From assembly GCA_013399305.1 (NCBI GenBank), contig VXAI01000068.1, forward strand, positions 2,902,500 to 2,966,499: a stretch of DNA of 64,000 nt, written 5' to 3'. The DNA is from Rostratula benghalensis. Taxonomy: Eukaryota > Chordata > Aves > Charadriiformes > Rostratulidae. The notes beneath the pieces were generated by a model. That model worked only from the letters and a program-made list of their open reading frames with translations. It was not told the origin of the DNA and ran no database searches. Below are positions 36,001-49,343 of the stretch, in pieces (within the stretch, counting starts at the first letter, position 1; every line of letters begins with the position of its first letter). The position numbers and the translations under genes were made by a program.

Positions 36001-39000
36001 CAGAGTTCATTTGAACTAATTGACTCTTGACAACCAGAGGGTTAACCCCCGTAGAACAAGGCATTAGCAACCTGAGCCAGGATCTCTGCAGAGCTGATTG
36101 GTGTAGAGTTGACATCACTTCACTGCTAAGGACACAGCTTGTGTCTTTCTCTTAGCTCCTTTTGGTGTGGCAGAATGTTTGGGGCTTTTTTTTCCATTGC
36201 AGTGGTGGTCATCTTTTTTATCGAGTATTTTGTGCTTGACAGTGACCCCAGGGAAAATATTCAAAATTCTACTGAATTAAATGGGTAAAACCAGGTATTC
36301 TTAGTTCATGGTAAAAAAGAACTTGCTAGTATTAGGCAAAAGCTGTATTTTTCACAGAGAAATTGAGTAGAAATAGGAGGAGAGAACTTCTCATGTTTTT
36401 AAGAAACTGATTTGCCCTGCCAGTGACCTCTGCCAGGTGGGAATATTTCCCAATTGCAGGCCCATCTGACTGAGCAGTAATGTGATCGATCCTAGGTATG
36501 TATTACATTGCATAATATTTCATGTATTGATTTATGTTAGTTCTTTTCTCCATGTTCTCCCTTTAGGCCAGTCGACCAATCACTGATACTGCTCTTGAAC
36601 AGCAGCTTGGAATAAGATAACAGCAATGTTTCCTTATGTTTGATACTGGTGTTAGTGTATTTGGCTATCAAAAGTGGAGATGTGAAGGTGGGTGCAGGTC
36701 CACTGGGTGCACTTGGGTTGTGCTGACTTATTTGTGATGCAAATTTGGCTCATTATGGAGATCAGATCTGGGCTCTTGGGCTGCTGTTGTGGTGCTTTTC
36801 ATGCCTGCCCTTCTTACTGGAGAACCACTGAACCCCATCTACTTTGTATGCTCCATATGAGACACTTACCGTCATCCGAGACTCTTCTTAGAGCTTCTAC
36901 AGCTGGCTACATTCTCCCAAAGGGCATAGTCTAAAGCTTTTCTTGGACCTCCTAGAGATGTAGTTTACAAAGAACAAAATCTGAGATAAATTTTTTATGC
37001 TGAAGAGCAAGGTTAAGTAAGGAATTGGAAAGTATTTAGTATTGCACAGTAACAACAATATAAAATGAAAACAGAATTTATTTTCCATGCAGCTGGCTTC
37101 AACGTATATGTTTTTATACAGTTTTGTATTTTCTGTTTTCATGAAGTACAAAGCTGTAAAATTATCCAAGTAAAAAAGTGCCTGTGGCACATCTCTGTTG
37201 TGTGTAAGAAAAAGCCTTACTGGCCGCCCTGTCTTTTACTTTGGTGTTATGGGATACATTCTTGTCCTGGCTTTCTTAGGTCTATCACTGTTAATTTAGG
37301 TTCTGAAGATAGCCTGCTGTAATGATGTGTCTGTCTTAGCAAGCAGTGCAACGTAACAAGAGCAGATCCTCAGAGCCAAGCTGTTTGTGCTAAGGACAAG
37401 TTAAGTCCAAATTGTATACATTTGGGGAGTTTACTTTGGCTGAGCTCTGGCTAAGCCCAACAGCAGCTGGAGTTTGTTTTCCTACATCATGTGAAAGAAA
37501 CCCAGTCCATTGGTTCCAAGGCCACACTGCAGTGTGAATTGCAGCCTGGGCAGTGGCAGAAAAATCACTTGAGAAGGATACTCACTGCTCCTCCAAGCCA
37601 AAAAGCTGCTGTCCATGCACCTGATGTCAGCCAGTACAAATGAGGAAATTTCCTATGACGAGTTGGGGTAATGTTCAGGTACTGCCACATCAGAGAGTTT
37701 CTAAGGGATCCTCATGCCTCTACATCCATTTTCTCTGCAGTGAGCACAGTCTGCAGGGCACAAAAAGCAGACACAGCTCCAAACTGCTGAAGCTTTTAAA
37801 AGAGACAGAATTTGGGGTCTGCGTTGTTGTTCTTTTGAACGAAATACAATTACTCTGCAACTTCACTATTCCACTCTAAAAGATTAAAAAATGAAATGAA
37901 TCAGAACTTTTAATTTAGCAAATGTCAGTGCAGAAATCAACCTACCACACATTGCTGCCTGCAGTGAGGGGCATACTTACTGTGCCTAAACAAAAAAACC
38001 CAAAAAAGAAAAATGTTCAGAGCTTTCCGGAGAAGCAAGGTGGTGTTTGCAAATAGAGTTTTCTTTCAGTTAGCAAGAAATGAACAGTAATTTTGTGTTT
38101 CAGTTATTAGAAGTTAGCTATTGGCTACAAAACAATTGCTGTGCGTTATATGGCATTTGATTCTGTTCCTAATACAGTGCACCAGTACCTGTTCTGCTTC
38201 GTTTTGCTTCACAACTCCTTAGCTGGAAGGGAGAGAAATAACTGAAGCCATCAAAAGAAGTTCATTTTGCAAATACTTGGGGCAGTTGACTTACGGGTGA
38301 CTTCCGATGAAGAAAGTGAAATTGCAGGAAACATTGCCTTCAGAAATGACTCGATGCTCCCATGTAGTTAAAAACAGAGAAACTTGTTATAAATTTATGT
38401 TATGAGTTGTGAAATAGTTGACATTAATAGCTTATTGTGTGGAAACCTTTTAACTCCAAGTCTTGAAAGGAATAGCGTAAAGTGATTTATTGCAAAAGAA
38501 GGAGAATAATGTACTTTATATTTTACTATGTTTAAAAATGTTTTGTGACAATGTCAATTATAACATAGTGTAATACATTGAATCTATTGCATATTATAGC
38601 AAAGAAAAGTAATTCTTTTTCTTGGAATTCAAATAAAAGTAACCTCAAGGGATATTTTTAAAAAGGAAAACTGGTTATATATATTTTTCTTCCCTTTCAT
38701 AAAAAGCCATACATGTTTCTTTGGAGAAGAAAAAAAATCAGATTTTCCCACTTAAAGAATCATTGGATAACAGAGAACTGATGTGAGTTTCCCATCACAC
38801 AGCCCGTGAATGTGACATTTAAGCACATGAGATCAGTATTTTCTGGGCTGTCAGTTTAAATCACTTTATTTAACAATTATTTTTGGCTGAACAAAATGAA
38901 GACACTTAGGATAAATAATTGTGGAAAAAAATATTTCTTGATAAAAATTCAGCATTTGCTTTCTCTGAAGACAGAGCAAAACATCTGTTGTTTCACCTTC

Positions 39001-40395
39001 CAGCGAGTGCCAAAATAACTGGTTAGGGGAGACAATTAATAGTATTGTTGATTATATATTAAAAGATACATGGGGAGAAAAGTGCATTAAAGTTTTGAAC
39101 CTTCTCTTTTTATCTCTTTTTTCTCTTTTCAACCCCAAGAACACTCAGTTGCTTAGTTTCCTGGGGGAGAGGAGTTGGGTGAGTGGGGAGGATGTTGGTG
39201 TGGGCAAATTTAGATCCAAATTTGAACTGTTTACTACCATTTAATAACAGCCCTTCAGTTCATGTGCATCGAGCAGTTATGGCACTAGGGCCATTTTTTG
39301 CATGGACCTATGAAATTATATTTCATATTCATTCCAATGATACTAGAGGAAAATATTTTTAAAAGCCACTTAAAGGGAGAAGCGCTTGTCTTGATAAGTA
39401 GAATTTATAGAAATTTAAAAAAAAATTCCTCTATGTCCATACGTGTAAACTTTCACTTCCTGGTACCAAGTTTTAAGATTTCCTACTTAATCCCATTGAC
39501 TATAATTTTTAATTTATCTTAGTTTTTAAGGAAAAATAAGTCAGAATTTGTTTTCTTTAATTACATCATAAAATTCCTTTCTGTTACTGAATTCCATATT
39601 TAATGTGACATGCCAAAATTTGAAAAGTTGAATTAAATTCCCTAAAAGGAATAGCGAAATTCTTGAACGTCAGCCTTTGAAGAAACTGAGTGTAAAGACT
39701 TTTTGAGTTATTCCTTAACTTAGATATTGAGATGTGTCCTGTAAAGACAAACTGTTTGTCTCTTGGACTTCTCTTTTCATACACACCTCCCAGCGCCATG
39801 AATCGGTATTGCCTGCATTCACTATGAATGTCTCAGCTGGACGAGTGAAGAAAATAAGAAATGGGTTCTGCTGGAATAAAGTTGCCCAAAGATTAATTTT
39901 CATTCATAGGTCTGAAGTGCCCTATTTTTTCTCAAAACTCTGCATTAGATTAACCTTGAAGTTGAGTGTGCTCCTCAGGAGGAGATGGATAATGGAATCA
40001 CAACTAGTAGAAAACTGTCGCTGTGTCAGTAACCTCATGGTCAAAGGTTTGAAGGATAACTCATTTAAAGTAAATTCTGAAGTTGCCTTCCTTATTGCTT
40101 GAAAAACTGTCCTGAAAGTGTATGAGTTTCCCTCAAGATCTGAATTTCAAAAAAGTAAAAAGCTGCCTGTTTCGTGTTTAGGTAAATGAATTTTTTAAAA
40201 AGTGATTGCCATATGCATCACTTCAGGAGAATCCAAAGACCTGGAAATACTTGTACTGGTTTCAGTGTCACTTTTAAATTTGATCAAAATCTTCTGAAGA
40301 ATATTTCCTCTGAAAACAGCTGCACTGAAGAAATTTTATAAAGTTTCCATGCTGGACATATAGATAGTCAATGGTTTTCAACTAGTCTTTACTAA

Positions 40396-40425
40396 TTTCA
40401 AAGAATTAGTTTTTCAAAGAATTAG
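40396..40425. repeat. 16-bp tandem duplication
   Basis: TTTCAAAGAATTAG occurs twice (40396-40409 and 40412-40425), separated by two bases. Confidence 0.85.
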
Positions 40426-40840
40426 AATTTTCCCTGAAGGGTTTGGGCTTTTAGCAAGAAAAACTGAAACAAATGCAAGTGACCAAATGTGGTATGATTA
40501 GTTCATGTAAGAGTTTTCAATGCAAAGATATTTATGTATGTGTTAGTTACAAGTTGGTAGTGAACACAAAAAGCCCTTTGAGATTAATCAGGTCCACACT
40601 GCTTGCCTTTATCTGCCTGCGTTAATTGGAATAATCTTAGTTTCACTTAAAATTTCAGGATCTCATACTTTTTTCATGGACCAGGGATTTTATTTTTAGT
40701 TCTTTGATAGAGAAAATAACTGCCTGTTAATATTTCATGGGCAAGCACAGTAAGTCTGTCAGAGTGAAACGTTCTCCATTCTTAAGGGAGAACAGTTCCA
40801 TGAGAGAACAAATAACTTAAAACAAGAGGGGGAGGAAAAA

Positions 40841-41330
40841 AAGAGCGGGATGGAACAGCTGCGTCTGGTTCACAGTTTGCAAGGGGAGGGATTACCACGC
40901 GTAAACGTTGGGAAATCAGAAAAACAAACAAATTTCACGACATGCACGCACTCTTCCTTGCTTGAAAATTCAGTGTTAGGTTTGTGTGATGGCGTCGTGG
41001 CCTGCACACGGTGTGAGCCCAGGCGCAGGCTTCCAGGGAGATGCCCTGTGCTGTTGCGGCGGTGCCAGGTCAGGGACCGGTGAAGGAGGTTCAGCCTTCC
41101 TCCTTTCCTGACTGCCCAAGTCAAGGTTCCTCTGTGACAGGATTGGCTCTGCCTGACTGCGAGTGAGAGGACTTTCTCTGGACTGGCATTTTGCCCCTCA
41201 TGCTTCTCTTTAGGCAGCGGAGGGGATTGTTTTGGGGAGGTGAGCACCTTGGCCTCTGTCAGAGCGATGCACCGCGCCGACACACGCAGCTCAGCACTTC
41301 ATTCAGAGGATGGATGAGCGATAAAAAATA
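40841..41330. promoter_or_regulatory. CpG-enriched patch inside intron B-C; candidate regulatory element or alternative first exon
   Basis: About 22 CpG dinucleotides can be counted in roughly 490 bases, in clusters such as accacgcgtaaacgtt, ggcgtcgtgg, ttgcggcggtg and gatgcaccgcgccgacacac. The surrounding intron has CpG only occasionally. The patch is also GC-richer than its surroundings and contains a strong donor-like site, GGAG|GTGAGC, at 41239/41240. These are features of a small CpG island or promoter. Open frames on both strands here (77 and 137 codons) match nothing I recognise. Whether it initiates transcription cannot be seen from sequence alone. Confidence 0.45.
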
Positions 41331-44048
41331 GGAGTCCTGCTGGGACTTGTGGATTTCTCTCTGTAATACATCTTTAACACCTGGAAATACACACATCTTT
41401 ATGCTGCCTGTCTCCATGTACTTCGATCTCTTTTAATCCTCATCCTCAAAAACACGTTTTATATGTGATCACTTGGAAGTATTTTTGGGGAGAAAAGAGG
41501 CATCCATGATAATTTTAGCCTATTTGTTCACAGACCTGCATTGATAGTGGATATATTGTAAGTCTATTTTATTTTCCGTAAATAGTAATAGAATTTGCAA
41601 TGCTCTGCAATTTTCATGCAGGTAAACATACAAAGCTATTGCTGATATATCTGTTAGTAGCCTAGATATTTATTTGCTGGAAGATAAGCCTGGGCTTATA
41701 ATGCAGTCTATTTTTCTAGGTCTGTTCCTAACCTTCTCTTCAAAATGTCAATTCCAGACATTTCTGTGATGTCAGAAAGGAAAATGTTGAAGGTTTTAAA
41801 GACTTGTCATTCTTAACTGCTTTAGAGTCAACCAAAATAAAAAAGATGAATATTACCATTCTTGAAACAGTTAAAAATGTCTGGCCCCAACTTCTGAAAA
41901 ATAATTATAATTAAAAAATGGTAAAGATATTTCACAGAGGAATTCCAAGAAGCAAGAAGTTTACTTTTATTCATTTTTAGGAGACAGTTTCATCAGCAGT
42001 GTGTGAATCACATTTGGTTTTGTTTTGTTTGATTCAGCTCCTGGAGTTCATGCATTTATCCAGTGTAAGTAGATTTGAAGGATGAAATTCTAGTTATCTC
42101 CTTCTTTGAAAAAGGAGGCTTCATCATTTAGGTTGAACATCCATTGTTTCTTCTCGTGGGAACTGGGAAACACTTGTCAGACAGGAAAAGAGCTCTGTGG
42201 TTATGAGCCCTCTGTGGGACCCTGGTGTGGGTCTCTCCCTCCGATCCGCTGCAGGTAAAACAGTGAGTTCTGTTTTCTGATCTCTGGCAGCGTGAAATTC
42301 GTGCGATTTTGAAAGCTGTTAGGTAATTTTCAATGCAGGTTCATGTTTAAATACATGAATCAGCTCATCAATAATTTGTAAAATATCATATGCGGCTGCA
42401 CAGGCCGTGGGCTGCTTTTTGTTAGGAACAATTAAGCCCAAGCTTTTACGTAATCTTACATGGTTAGGTTTCAGATGTTGAATAAATATCTTCTAATTTC
42501 TAGCATACATTAGACAAAGAAGGTTACACAGCTGTCTGTGAGGCTACAAACTCATTTTATGGGTAGCACAGTACGGCCTGTGAGACACTGCTTATGACAG
42601 CTATTGGTGGCTTGTTCCATCGTTACCGTATTTTTCTGTTAGTAAAGAGTTTAAAAAAGCATTGTTGAAATTTTGAATTGGAAGAATGAACCCTACCAGT
42701 ACTTCCCAGTAAGGTGTAATATGGGCCTTTTATAAACAAATTAGCAATTGTATCATTCTATGTTTTATTATTTAACATCACGTATGTGTTGCCTTTATCC
42801 CATGTTTTACCTGAATGTGATTTGAACATTGGCTGAGTATTTAATGTAGAAGTTGCCAAACGTTTGAAATGTGGTTAAAGAGCATAGGCCATTTTACCAT
42901 GGTAAAAAAAATACAAAAATGATGCAACTGAGAAGGTTAAGGGCCTATTTGTTTAGCAGCAAGGTTGAGAATCCTGACTGTCATCATATCATGAATTTGT
43001 ACTTTTGGGTTTTTTCACTCATCTCCATGAGCCATAAGAAATAGTTAAGACTAGGACATTTGAAAAAGCATACAGCAATATTTTGTTAAGTATTAGTCCC
43101 CTAAATTCACTGCTTATTGCACCAGTAGCTAGTGTTCTCCAGTCTCAGTTACTGTCCTGGGACCAGGGGACCAGGGAGCAGAGCGGTAGCACACAGGCTG
43201 CAGTTCAGCAGGGAGATGCTCCATGATTGCTCCAGCGTTGTTCTGGTGTGGAAAGGGTGAAGCAGAAGGTGGAAACATCCACATGATGACAGGCAGATCG
43301 TGAGGTGCAGTTCCCATTTTACTCCTAGCAGAGAGCTGTCTACAGCAATATAAAAGGCCCTGGAAACTGGCCAGGGGAAATGCTTTTACAGTGCTACAAT
43401 TAAATTAAAGGCACTTTTTTGCTATAATTGCGTTGATTTAACAACACAAATGTAATTTTCAGTACTTCTAACCAGCATTAACTGTGCTGTTCAACTTTTC
43501 TCTTACAATTTGTTGGACAAATTTTCTGTGTAACATGTACAGAATAATGCAAAGTGTTCCCTGTGTCTGAAGATACGGAGATGGCTCAAATGGTAAACTC
43601 TTCCCAGAACCGCAGCTTACCAAAAGAAATGCCATGGGGACCTAAGGAAAGATTGCAGCATTACTTCTTACTTTACCAAGAACTGACTTTAACCTAGGTT
43701 TTGCCCTCTCATGTACTGTATAAAGCTGTGACCACAAAAATATACCAAATCAGCAGCTGAAAGCAGGAAGAAATTGCTGAGCACATTTGAAGTGCTTGGA
43801 CAGCTATTAATAATGCCCCTGCACAGGGCATGACAAATGAGTGTCTGTGTAAATCAATAAAGCTTTCTATAAATGGACAAATGGTTTAGTATGAATAACA
43901 AAGAAGTGCACGTGGTAACTGGTACTGTAGCATTCTGTCAGGGATTTTAAAGTTCACAGTCATAACTTGGTTCCTCTTGACCTTTATTGATGATACCTTC
44001 AAAGCATGTTGAGCTGCTAACTTGACGTACAACCTTTAGACCTTCATC

Positions 44049-44130
44049 TCCCGCCCATGGCGGGGGGGTGGGGTGGACTAGATGATCTTTAAAGGTCCCT
44101 TCCAATCCAACCCCTTCTATGATTATGTGA
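44049..44130 (+). mobile_element. CR1 LINE, short 3' terminal fragment
   Basis: Only the last 80 or so bases of a CR1 are present, in sense. They begin CCCGCCCATGGCGGGGGGGT, pass through GGACTAGATGATCTTTAAAG and TCCCTTCCAATCCAACC, and end TTCTATGATTATGTGAT. The 7-G run is typical of this part of the element. Confidence 0.9.
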
Positions 44131-46241
44131 TCTCCTTTGTGCAAAATGCATACTACTCATCACTTTCTTCTCTCTTCATCCTCCCATCCTTTTGTTTTGT
44201 GTCAACTCTGCAACAGTTAAGTAAGGAGAACTGTCTTTTGTGTGCTTCTCTTTTATTCATGGCTTCTGGTAGGAAAATCAGTGTTTTAATTCGTTTCATT
44301 GTGGTTATAAAAGTGTTGAAATTTTAAACTTTTTGAAAAACACTTTAGGGACTTAAATCCAAATCTTACTTTCAAACATGATTTAAGTGCTTCAGTTTGC
44401 TTTTGCAAGAAGCACACAGAAATGGCTTTTGCAAGATGTTAAGTGAAAATTGTCCACTCAAGTTCCACTTAGAGAGGCAAGTCTGGAGGAGACCTGGATG
44501 TCTCATGACATTCTCAGACATGAGAATGTGTCTGCCACTTCTAGCAAATGGAGGTAAATGTTGAATAAAGTCTAGTTAGTAGACAGTCCTTAACACATTG
44601 TAATAATCCTCTCTAAAATTGTTAAAAACAAAGAGAAGAGAATGAAGAAATTGTCCTGAATGCCTGTGTCAATTTAAGAATATATGTATTAAGTGTGTAT
44701 TTATTTCAGCTATTTGTAGTCTGCTGTTGTTATTCAGCTGAGAGATGCCATGAACTAGGAGTATAGATGAGGACTGAAGTCCCCCAAAAATCTCAGGTGT
44801 GGCCCAATGAGACTGGTGGGAGATCTTGTGCTTTGACCATGTAAATCTAGAAAAAAAGACTGTGAGCTGTAAAGGAGCAGAGTGCTTTCTGGCTCTCAGC
44901 CTGTTGATAATGAACACTTTTGGGGAGACAACGTTTCCCTGTGTTTCAGGGTGGGGAGTTTGATTTTATTTTTTTTCCTATGACACAAAACAGCTGTAGT
45001 GTCTTTTGTTGTTCTTTAATAAAAAAGTAAATGTGACCACATTAAGGATATGTTTGAGAAGCATTTTGGGCTTCGGGTGAAGATGCATTGTCACAAGCAT
45101 TTTAAATGTACGTGGTTGTACTGCCTGAATGGTTACTTCCTGTGTTTTGGTGTTAAGGGTATGCTAAAGTTAATTAGCGTGACCATTTTAGAATTGTTTT
45201 TAAGAACTGTAATTAGTTAGCCTGCCTTGACTGATCTGGTATATAGAGTGTTTATAGAAACATGAAAAAAGCTAAGATGAAAAAGTCTCTCTCCTTTATT
45301 CTTCTATGGCAATGATGAACGAAAAAACATCATGAACTAAGTAACTTCCTCTAGCCCCATAGAAATTTCAAAGAAACATTGTGTATTGTGAAACAAATAG
45401 AGTTAATTTTGTGTCTACATTCATGGGAAATAAATGGCAGATTCTTATTGACTTCAGGCATGTAGCCTGTCTGTTACTAGCCTTGAATGAAACTGCAAAC
45501 AGCTGCCCCACAGGAGAAAATACAGAGTGTTCTTCAATATCAGTGAAAGAGAGAGAAAGCTCTTAGCTGACCTAAAAGTAATCTTCATCATTACTAGAGC
45601 TGTGTTTTCCATCCGAAGAAAGGGATTAAAATCAGAGTTGACAAAGTCTCTCATAATGACTGTTATCTTGGCAGTGGTATCAATACATGGCAACCTCTGG
45701 CTTATATAAAGTAGTCAGAAGTTTTCACTTTCAAATTGATTTTCCATAAACTCAGTCTCACAATTCAGAACAAAGTTGTCTCTAATTTAGGCAGCCGAAG
45801 GTTGAAATCTTTAAATTTTCCAATGTTTGGAGAGACTTTTGTACAAAATACTTTCTTCCAAATCGTAACTGGAAAGTCCCTCTGGTTCAACATTTTAGGA
45901 TCCTTGAATCCAGAAGGATCCAAAAGCAACGTGTACTGTTGAATTTAACGGTAAGTTGTGCCGTGGGTTTTTTGGCTGACTGAATGATGCTGTGCCTGAG
46001 GGCTGACCCCCCCAAGTAAAGCCCTGCTTCCCGTAGGTGCCGGTGGCAGGCGTTGAATGTGGCTGGGCTGCAGCAGTTTGCTGGGGTTTTGCTGTTTGCT
46101 GAACTCTTAGTGTTCGTGAGGCTGAGGGACATCTATGTGTAACACAAAATATACATAAATTCCTCAAGGAAACTATACCTAAAACTAGAAATCACTGTAG
46201 AAATCAGTTGATATCTAAGAGATTACTTTTCTCAGCGATTA

Positions 46242-46258
46242 TTTTTTTTTTTTTTTTT
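46242..46258. repeat. Poly-T tract, 17 nt
   Basis: Uninterrupted T run followed by cctgcatag, in intron B-C. Confidence 0.9.
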
Positions 46259-47937
46259 CCTGCATAGTCCCCTGCTGGGTTATGTGTGGGAGAAGTGACT
46301 GCATTAGGGGTCAGCACTTCCATACCTCTGCCTCTGGGTGCCTGCAAGGGTGCAATAGCTTTCAGGCTGTGAGAAGCATGGGCTTCTTACTGCACCTTAG
46401 CCTAGTTGTAAGTATGGCCTGAAAATAAGAATGAAAATCAAATGTAATAGTGGTTTCCTCCAAGGAGATCTGCTTTGCTTAACTGGCGAAAGATGCCTGG
46501 AATATGCAATACTGGAGGTAGGCAGATCCCTCTGAGCAAAAATTAAGCAGACTTTCAATAACAGCAAAACCCAGTGTTTTCTCTTAAATAAATGAAGATT
46601 TGGATTAGGAGAGAGGGTCTTGAGACTACCAGTGCTATTACAAATTTTCCAAATGAATACTTTTGGGCGAGCGAGGATTAGTATCAGGTATTCAGTTGCA
46701 ATATAGAGTGATTTAGTATATCAAGTACTGTTTTTCCCATGTTGTGGGAACTGGCACAGGATCTTAAAGAAAGGCACTCAAGTGTTCCCTTCTAGTCCAG
46801 TCCTCATTATAAAAATGCCAAATAAATAGTCGTGATTTGCCTGGCAATCAAGAAGCACAAAATTCAAGCTAACATTGACTGCATTACATCCTTTCACTAC
46901 ACTTTAGAAGCCAGTTGTGTGAAAAGGGGGTTTATTACACAGGTGTTTCCACTGTGACTTGATAAAAGGGGAAATGTAGCATTTATTTATAACGCTGTCA
47001 AGTTCAGGTTTCCTAATTTTGGTAGCCTATTTGTAAAGGAATAGCTCACTGAAATCAGAGATTCAGCTAACAGATCCAAGAAGACTTAGCTTCCATTTTA
47101 CAGCCTTACAGCATTCAAAGAAAATGGTTTAACAGAAATATGGGAAACTCTCTGGGTATTTTGTATAGTACAACTCTCTGTTGTAGTTCTTTTAGACAAC
47201 TCTATATGGGAGCACTCTGCTCTAACTATTTTAGGATAAAGTCATGCAATGTACTTTTATGTTAGTGAAAATGAAAATTTAAAAAATTAGACCCATAGGT
47301 ATACCAACCTGTGTGAGTTAAGGGCTGTGCAGACTCATCCTTTAATGATTGCTTCAAAACAGTGGGAAGAATTTATTTTGGATGGCATTTTAGGGTGATA
47401 TTCATAGAGAAAACATCTGAAAATCTTTAACTCATAGAAACAAGTTTTTTATGTAGCAATCACCTCTTTATTTTTATCAATCGATCTATGAGAATGTGTC
47501 TGTAAAAGCAACCTGATAACTGTATCTGATATCCTCTTCGGTACGGAGGACTCTTTACCCTCCAGCTTCTGATTCCATGCTGCTGGTTTTGGGCTTCTGC
47601 TTCTACTCTGCTACTTACTTCTGCATCTGCACTTTTTGCTGCCTCATCTCACAGTGCTCTCTGCAGGATCACCCATAGACTTTTTATAGCCATATGTTGA
47701 ATCCCTTGGTAGGTGACATTGTGAAAATACGATGCAGAGCATTTTACCACCTTTGCTGGCTTTGATTGTACCCTCAAGATAAAGCACTGATTCCATACAG
47801 TTGCTTATTTAGACTTGTAAATAAGAAAATTCTACATGCCCTTGTTTCTTACCACACTTTTATTCTTTACTATTTTTCAATACGCTGGATAATTATGAAT
47901 GTTTACTGCTTCCTTATCTTATTGTTAGAATTTAGCT

Positions 47938-47980
47938 GAATTTGTTGTTAATGAATGAAAATTGTTGTTAATGAATCAAT
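47938..47980. repeat. Imperfect tandem duplication, about 20-bp unit
   Basis: TTGTTGTTAATGAAT occurs twice with near-identical flanks. Confidence 0.8.
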
Positions 47981-48932
47981 TTATTGGACTTCAGCTTTTT
48001 CATTTTGTTGAATCATTGACTTTTAACAAGGAAGAGAGATCTGTCCCTCTTCCCATGGAATCTTTCCATACAATACATTACATTCAATTTTCCTCTACAG
48101 TTAGAAATGTTAACAACATTTATGACTGTTGCTTTGTATAACCACAATGCTTTTGAAACAGCATTTGTTTAACTTTTATAGGTTGACAGAAGGTTAAAGT
48201 GAAGCCAGTAATGTAAATTGTATAATAGCTGTAATTATGGGAATGCATTGATTTTGGTGTTGTGGTTACATGATGTGAAGCTACGCATGGAAGGCAGAGA
48301 GGCTTCTAGAGCCACTTTTAACTCATAGGTTTTTATTTATTGTTTCGGTTTCTCAGTCTTTAGGAGAAGACTAGTTGAAACTTGCTCTGATGCAACTGTA
48401 TACAGCACACTTCAGAGATTTTCCTTTTCCAGTACTGAAAGAGTTCCTAAAGTCAAGTCATAATATATATAAAAATACGTTGATTTACTGTAATTTACAT
48501 ACCAGATTGTGCCATTTTGAAGTTTGCACTATGCAAAAATATGAGCATAATGGAAATGAATGATAGAAAGGCACTACTATGCAGGAAACCTCATCAAATT
48601 TGAACTGACATATGTGAGAGAAAAAAATCTGACTTTAAGATTGCATGTACATGTAGTGAAATACCACTGTCACTCTTAAAATGATAGGAATTGGTTTTTA
48701 ACTAAAGACTAATAAATATATCTGGTTCAATGAAAGGGTGTAATTCTTCAATTAGCAGTAGTAGTATGACAGTGCATCTGGAGTTACCCTCTGCAGAAAC
48801 CAGGCTTATGGAGAGCTGCCACAATTAAAAGTTTACATAAGATTGCTTTTTGTTTCCTTTTGATAGTTGCTGCCTCTGTTTGCTTCCAAGTGGCTTTCTC
48901 AGATAGCAAGTTCATTCTGAACAAACCTGGTT

Positions 48933-48943
48933 GGGGGGGGGGG
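48933..48943. repeat. Poly-G tract, 11 nt
   Basis: Eleven G then AGGG. A single run plus one GGG is not a full G-quadruplex pattern, though it can be a sequencing trouble spot. Confidence 0.85.
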
Positions 48944-49274
48944 AGGGAAGAAAAGATACACCAATATCTTTTATAATGTTTCATTGCCAACTCTATTGCA
49001 CCTGACAAGACGAAATTGTGGGCATCCTTGGAATATCTGCTCTGATGTTGTTCTAAATGGCAATGCACAGTGTGAATAATCTCATAAACGAATGTCACTT
49101 CTGTTTTTACTCAAAATACAAACGCAGCAAAATAAATTATATGGTGCTTTTTAATCTGGATCTTGAAGAGATACACAAAGTAAGCACCATGGGAATTTTT
49201 ATGAATTATCATGTGGTACAAGATGCCCTTTGATTATTTTACATATTTATTGGTTTATTTCTATTTTACTGTAG

Positions 49275-49343
49275 GCAGAGAATTCAGCACTGGCTCTGGA
49301 AAATGAAAATCAGAGAGAACAGTATGAAAGATGTCTTGATGAG
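49275..49343 (+). CDS. NCKAP5: NCKAP5 internal coding exon C (69 nt, 23 codons)
   Basis: The exon begins after a strong acceptor (pyrimidine-rich tract, then ttttactgtag, ending at 49274) and ends at donor GAG|GTAAGG (49344). It encodes 23 residues, AENSALALENENQREQYERC followed by LDE, phase 0 at both ends. As I recall it, this peptide is identical to the mammalian one, and it is the clearest single identification in the window. The composition (E, N, Q, L) is typical of a coiled-coil segment, continuing the LLLERLKALE heptads of the previous exon. It follows the longest intron here (24.6 kb) and is separated from the next exon by 6.2 kb. Confidence 0.95.

Larger units (their letters stand above)
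24710..49274 (+). other. NCKAP5: NCKAP5 intron B-C (24.6 kb), the longest here
   Basis: It is bounded by GAG|GTAAGA and actgtag|G, phase 0. It contains three sense CR1 pieces (29059-29323, 32321-32686, 44049-44130), A/T tracts at 27522-27533, 29004-29020, 30004-30030 and 46242-46258, an 11-G run at 48933-48943, a short hairpin at 33047-33072, a CpG-enriched patch at 40841-41330, and a duplicated 16-bp unit at 40396-40425. The remaining stretches (24720-29000, 32700-40800, 41350-44040, 44140-49270) are AT-rich intron in which I recognise no exon, RNA gene or repeat family. Confidence 0.8.

Noticed and set aside
40870..41283. 137-codon open frame on the - strand over the CpG patch
   Set aside because: The openness is explained by higher GC content (fewer stops). 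No similarity is recognised. The patch itself is kept as a possible regulatory element.
48933..48947. G-quadruplex
   Set aside because: It has one G11 run and one GGG, not four separated G-tracts.
49271..49282. Alternative acceptors for exon C a few bases downstream (gcag, gag)
   Set aside because: They would shift the frame and lose the conserved AENSAL start. They are not a NAGNAG pair.
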